A stretch of DNA of 64,000 bases from Bimastos eiseni. Taxonomy: Eukaryota; Annelida; Clitellata; Crassiclitellata; Lumbricidae. Within the stretch, counting starts at the first letter, position 1. Every line of letters begins with the position of its first letter. The notes under the pieces are model-generated. The model had not been told where the DNA came from and ran no database searches. It worked only from the letters and a program-made list of their open reading frames with translations. Shown piece by piece: positions 63,655-64,000 of the stretch. Location of the stretch: the NCBI GenBank assembly GCA_959347315.1, contig OY365814.1:32536387-32600386 (forward strand), written 5' to 3'. A program made the translations under genes and the position numbers.

Positions 63655-64000
63655 GTTGTATGGTCTCGAGACAGTTTTTTAGTGTCTCGGTCTCGGAAGC
63701 CTGCTGTCTCGGTCTCGAGGTAGTGTCTCGTATTTTTAGAAAATGTCTCGAAGTGAATGTCTTATTCTGTCTCAAACAAGTGGTCTCGATGTGTTTCGCG
63801 TGAACTGTCTTAAAATCTTGCGTGGCAATATAAAAACAGTTCTCAGGAATTTGTACTATGTACATTATAAGTTTTAAATTGAAATTACAAATAAACATTA
63901 TTCCCGAAAACTGATACATTAGCATTTTACAGCATTTTATATAGGATCACTTGTCTTTTACTGTCTCATACTGTCTTGAACCTAGTGTCTCGGTCTTGGT
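63655..64000. repeat. GTCTCG-rich segment
   Basis: 63660-63790 contains GTGTCTCGGTCTCG in several variants and one GGTCTCGAGACAG palindrome; CTGTCTC and TGTCTCGGTC return at 63960-64000, where the window ends. The spacing suggests terminal regions of a DNA element of about 330 bp or more, cut by the window edge. Confidence 0.5.

Overview
The window is eukaryotic, from an animal genome: split genes with GT-AG introns, genes tens of kb apart, an A+T-rich background, many LINE fragments, inverted-repeat elements, and very abundant micro- and minisatellites. The two recognisable genes (a Kv2/Shab potassium channel and a DDIAS/Noxin homologue), interstitial TTAGGG repeats and a tRNA-derived SINE fit a bilaterian, probably a marine invertebrate. 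The phylum cannot be fixed from this window. No virus, CRISPR array, rRNA, functional tRNA or bacterial-type operon was seen.

Gene layout. (1) A Kv2 (Shab/KCNB) gene lies on the minus strand. Exon 1 (30014-29509, start codon and first half of the T1 domain) is joined across a 16.2-kb intron to exon 2 (13320-13023, rest of T1). The reading frame then leaves through a splice donor, and the membrane exons must lie beyond the left edge, so 1-13022 is probably intron 2. (2) A DDIAS (Noxin) homologue lies on the minus strand at 56767-51645. Three coding exons join in frame into 1034 residues; both introns are phase 2. An upstream exon near 57971 with a strong donor could add 14 in-frame residues. 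(3) The 46-residue terminal exon of an unrecognised minus-strand gene lies at 62931-62791 and enters from the right edge. (4) A possible unrecognised plus-strand terminal exon lies at 3255-3566.

Everything else is repeat. LINE remains (CR1/L2-like reverse transcriptases and a second type with an (AAT)n tail) occur at 15.7-17.9, 21.2-21.6, 27.3, 37.0, 39.4-41.3, 55.7 and 58.3-61.1 kb. The last of these is split by a 329-bp hAT-like element with a perfect 8-bp target duplication. Three dispersed families (called A, B and C here) share a core of about 42 bp with the 3' end of the (AAT)n-tailed LINE, which suggests they used its machinery. Two large minisatellites (10.87-12.65 and 49.83-50.37 kb) have grown out of copies of family A. 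Families A, B and a further unit F also form long fold-back structures at 19.1-19.6 and 35.7-37.0 kb.

Exons were deduced by reading both strands and comparing with remembered family features. Transcripts, exact TE boundaries and species identity were not tested. For repeats, strand is given so that the LINE 3' end (reading GTCGTTAAACTG) runs in the stated direction.
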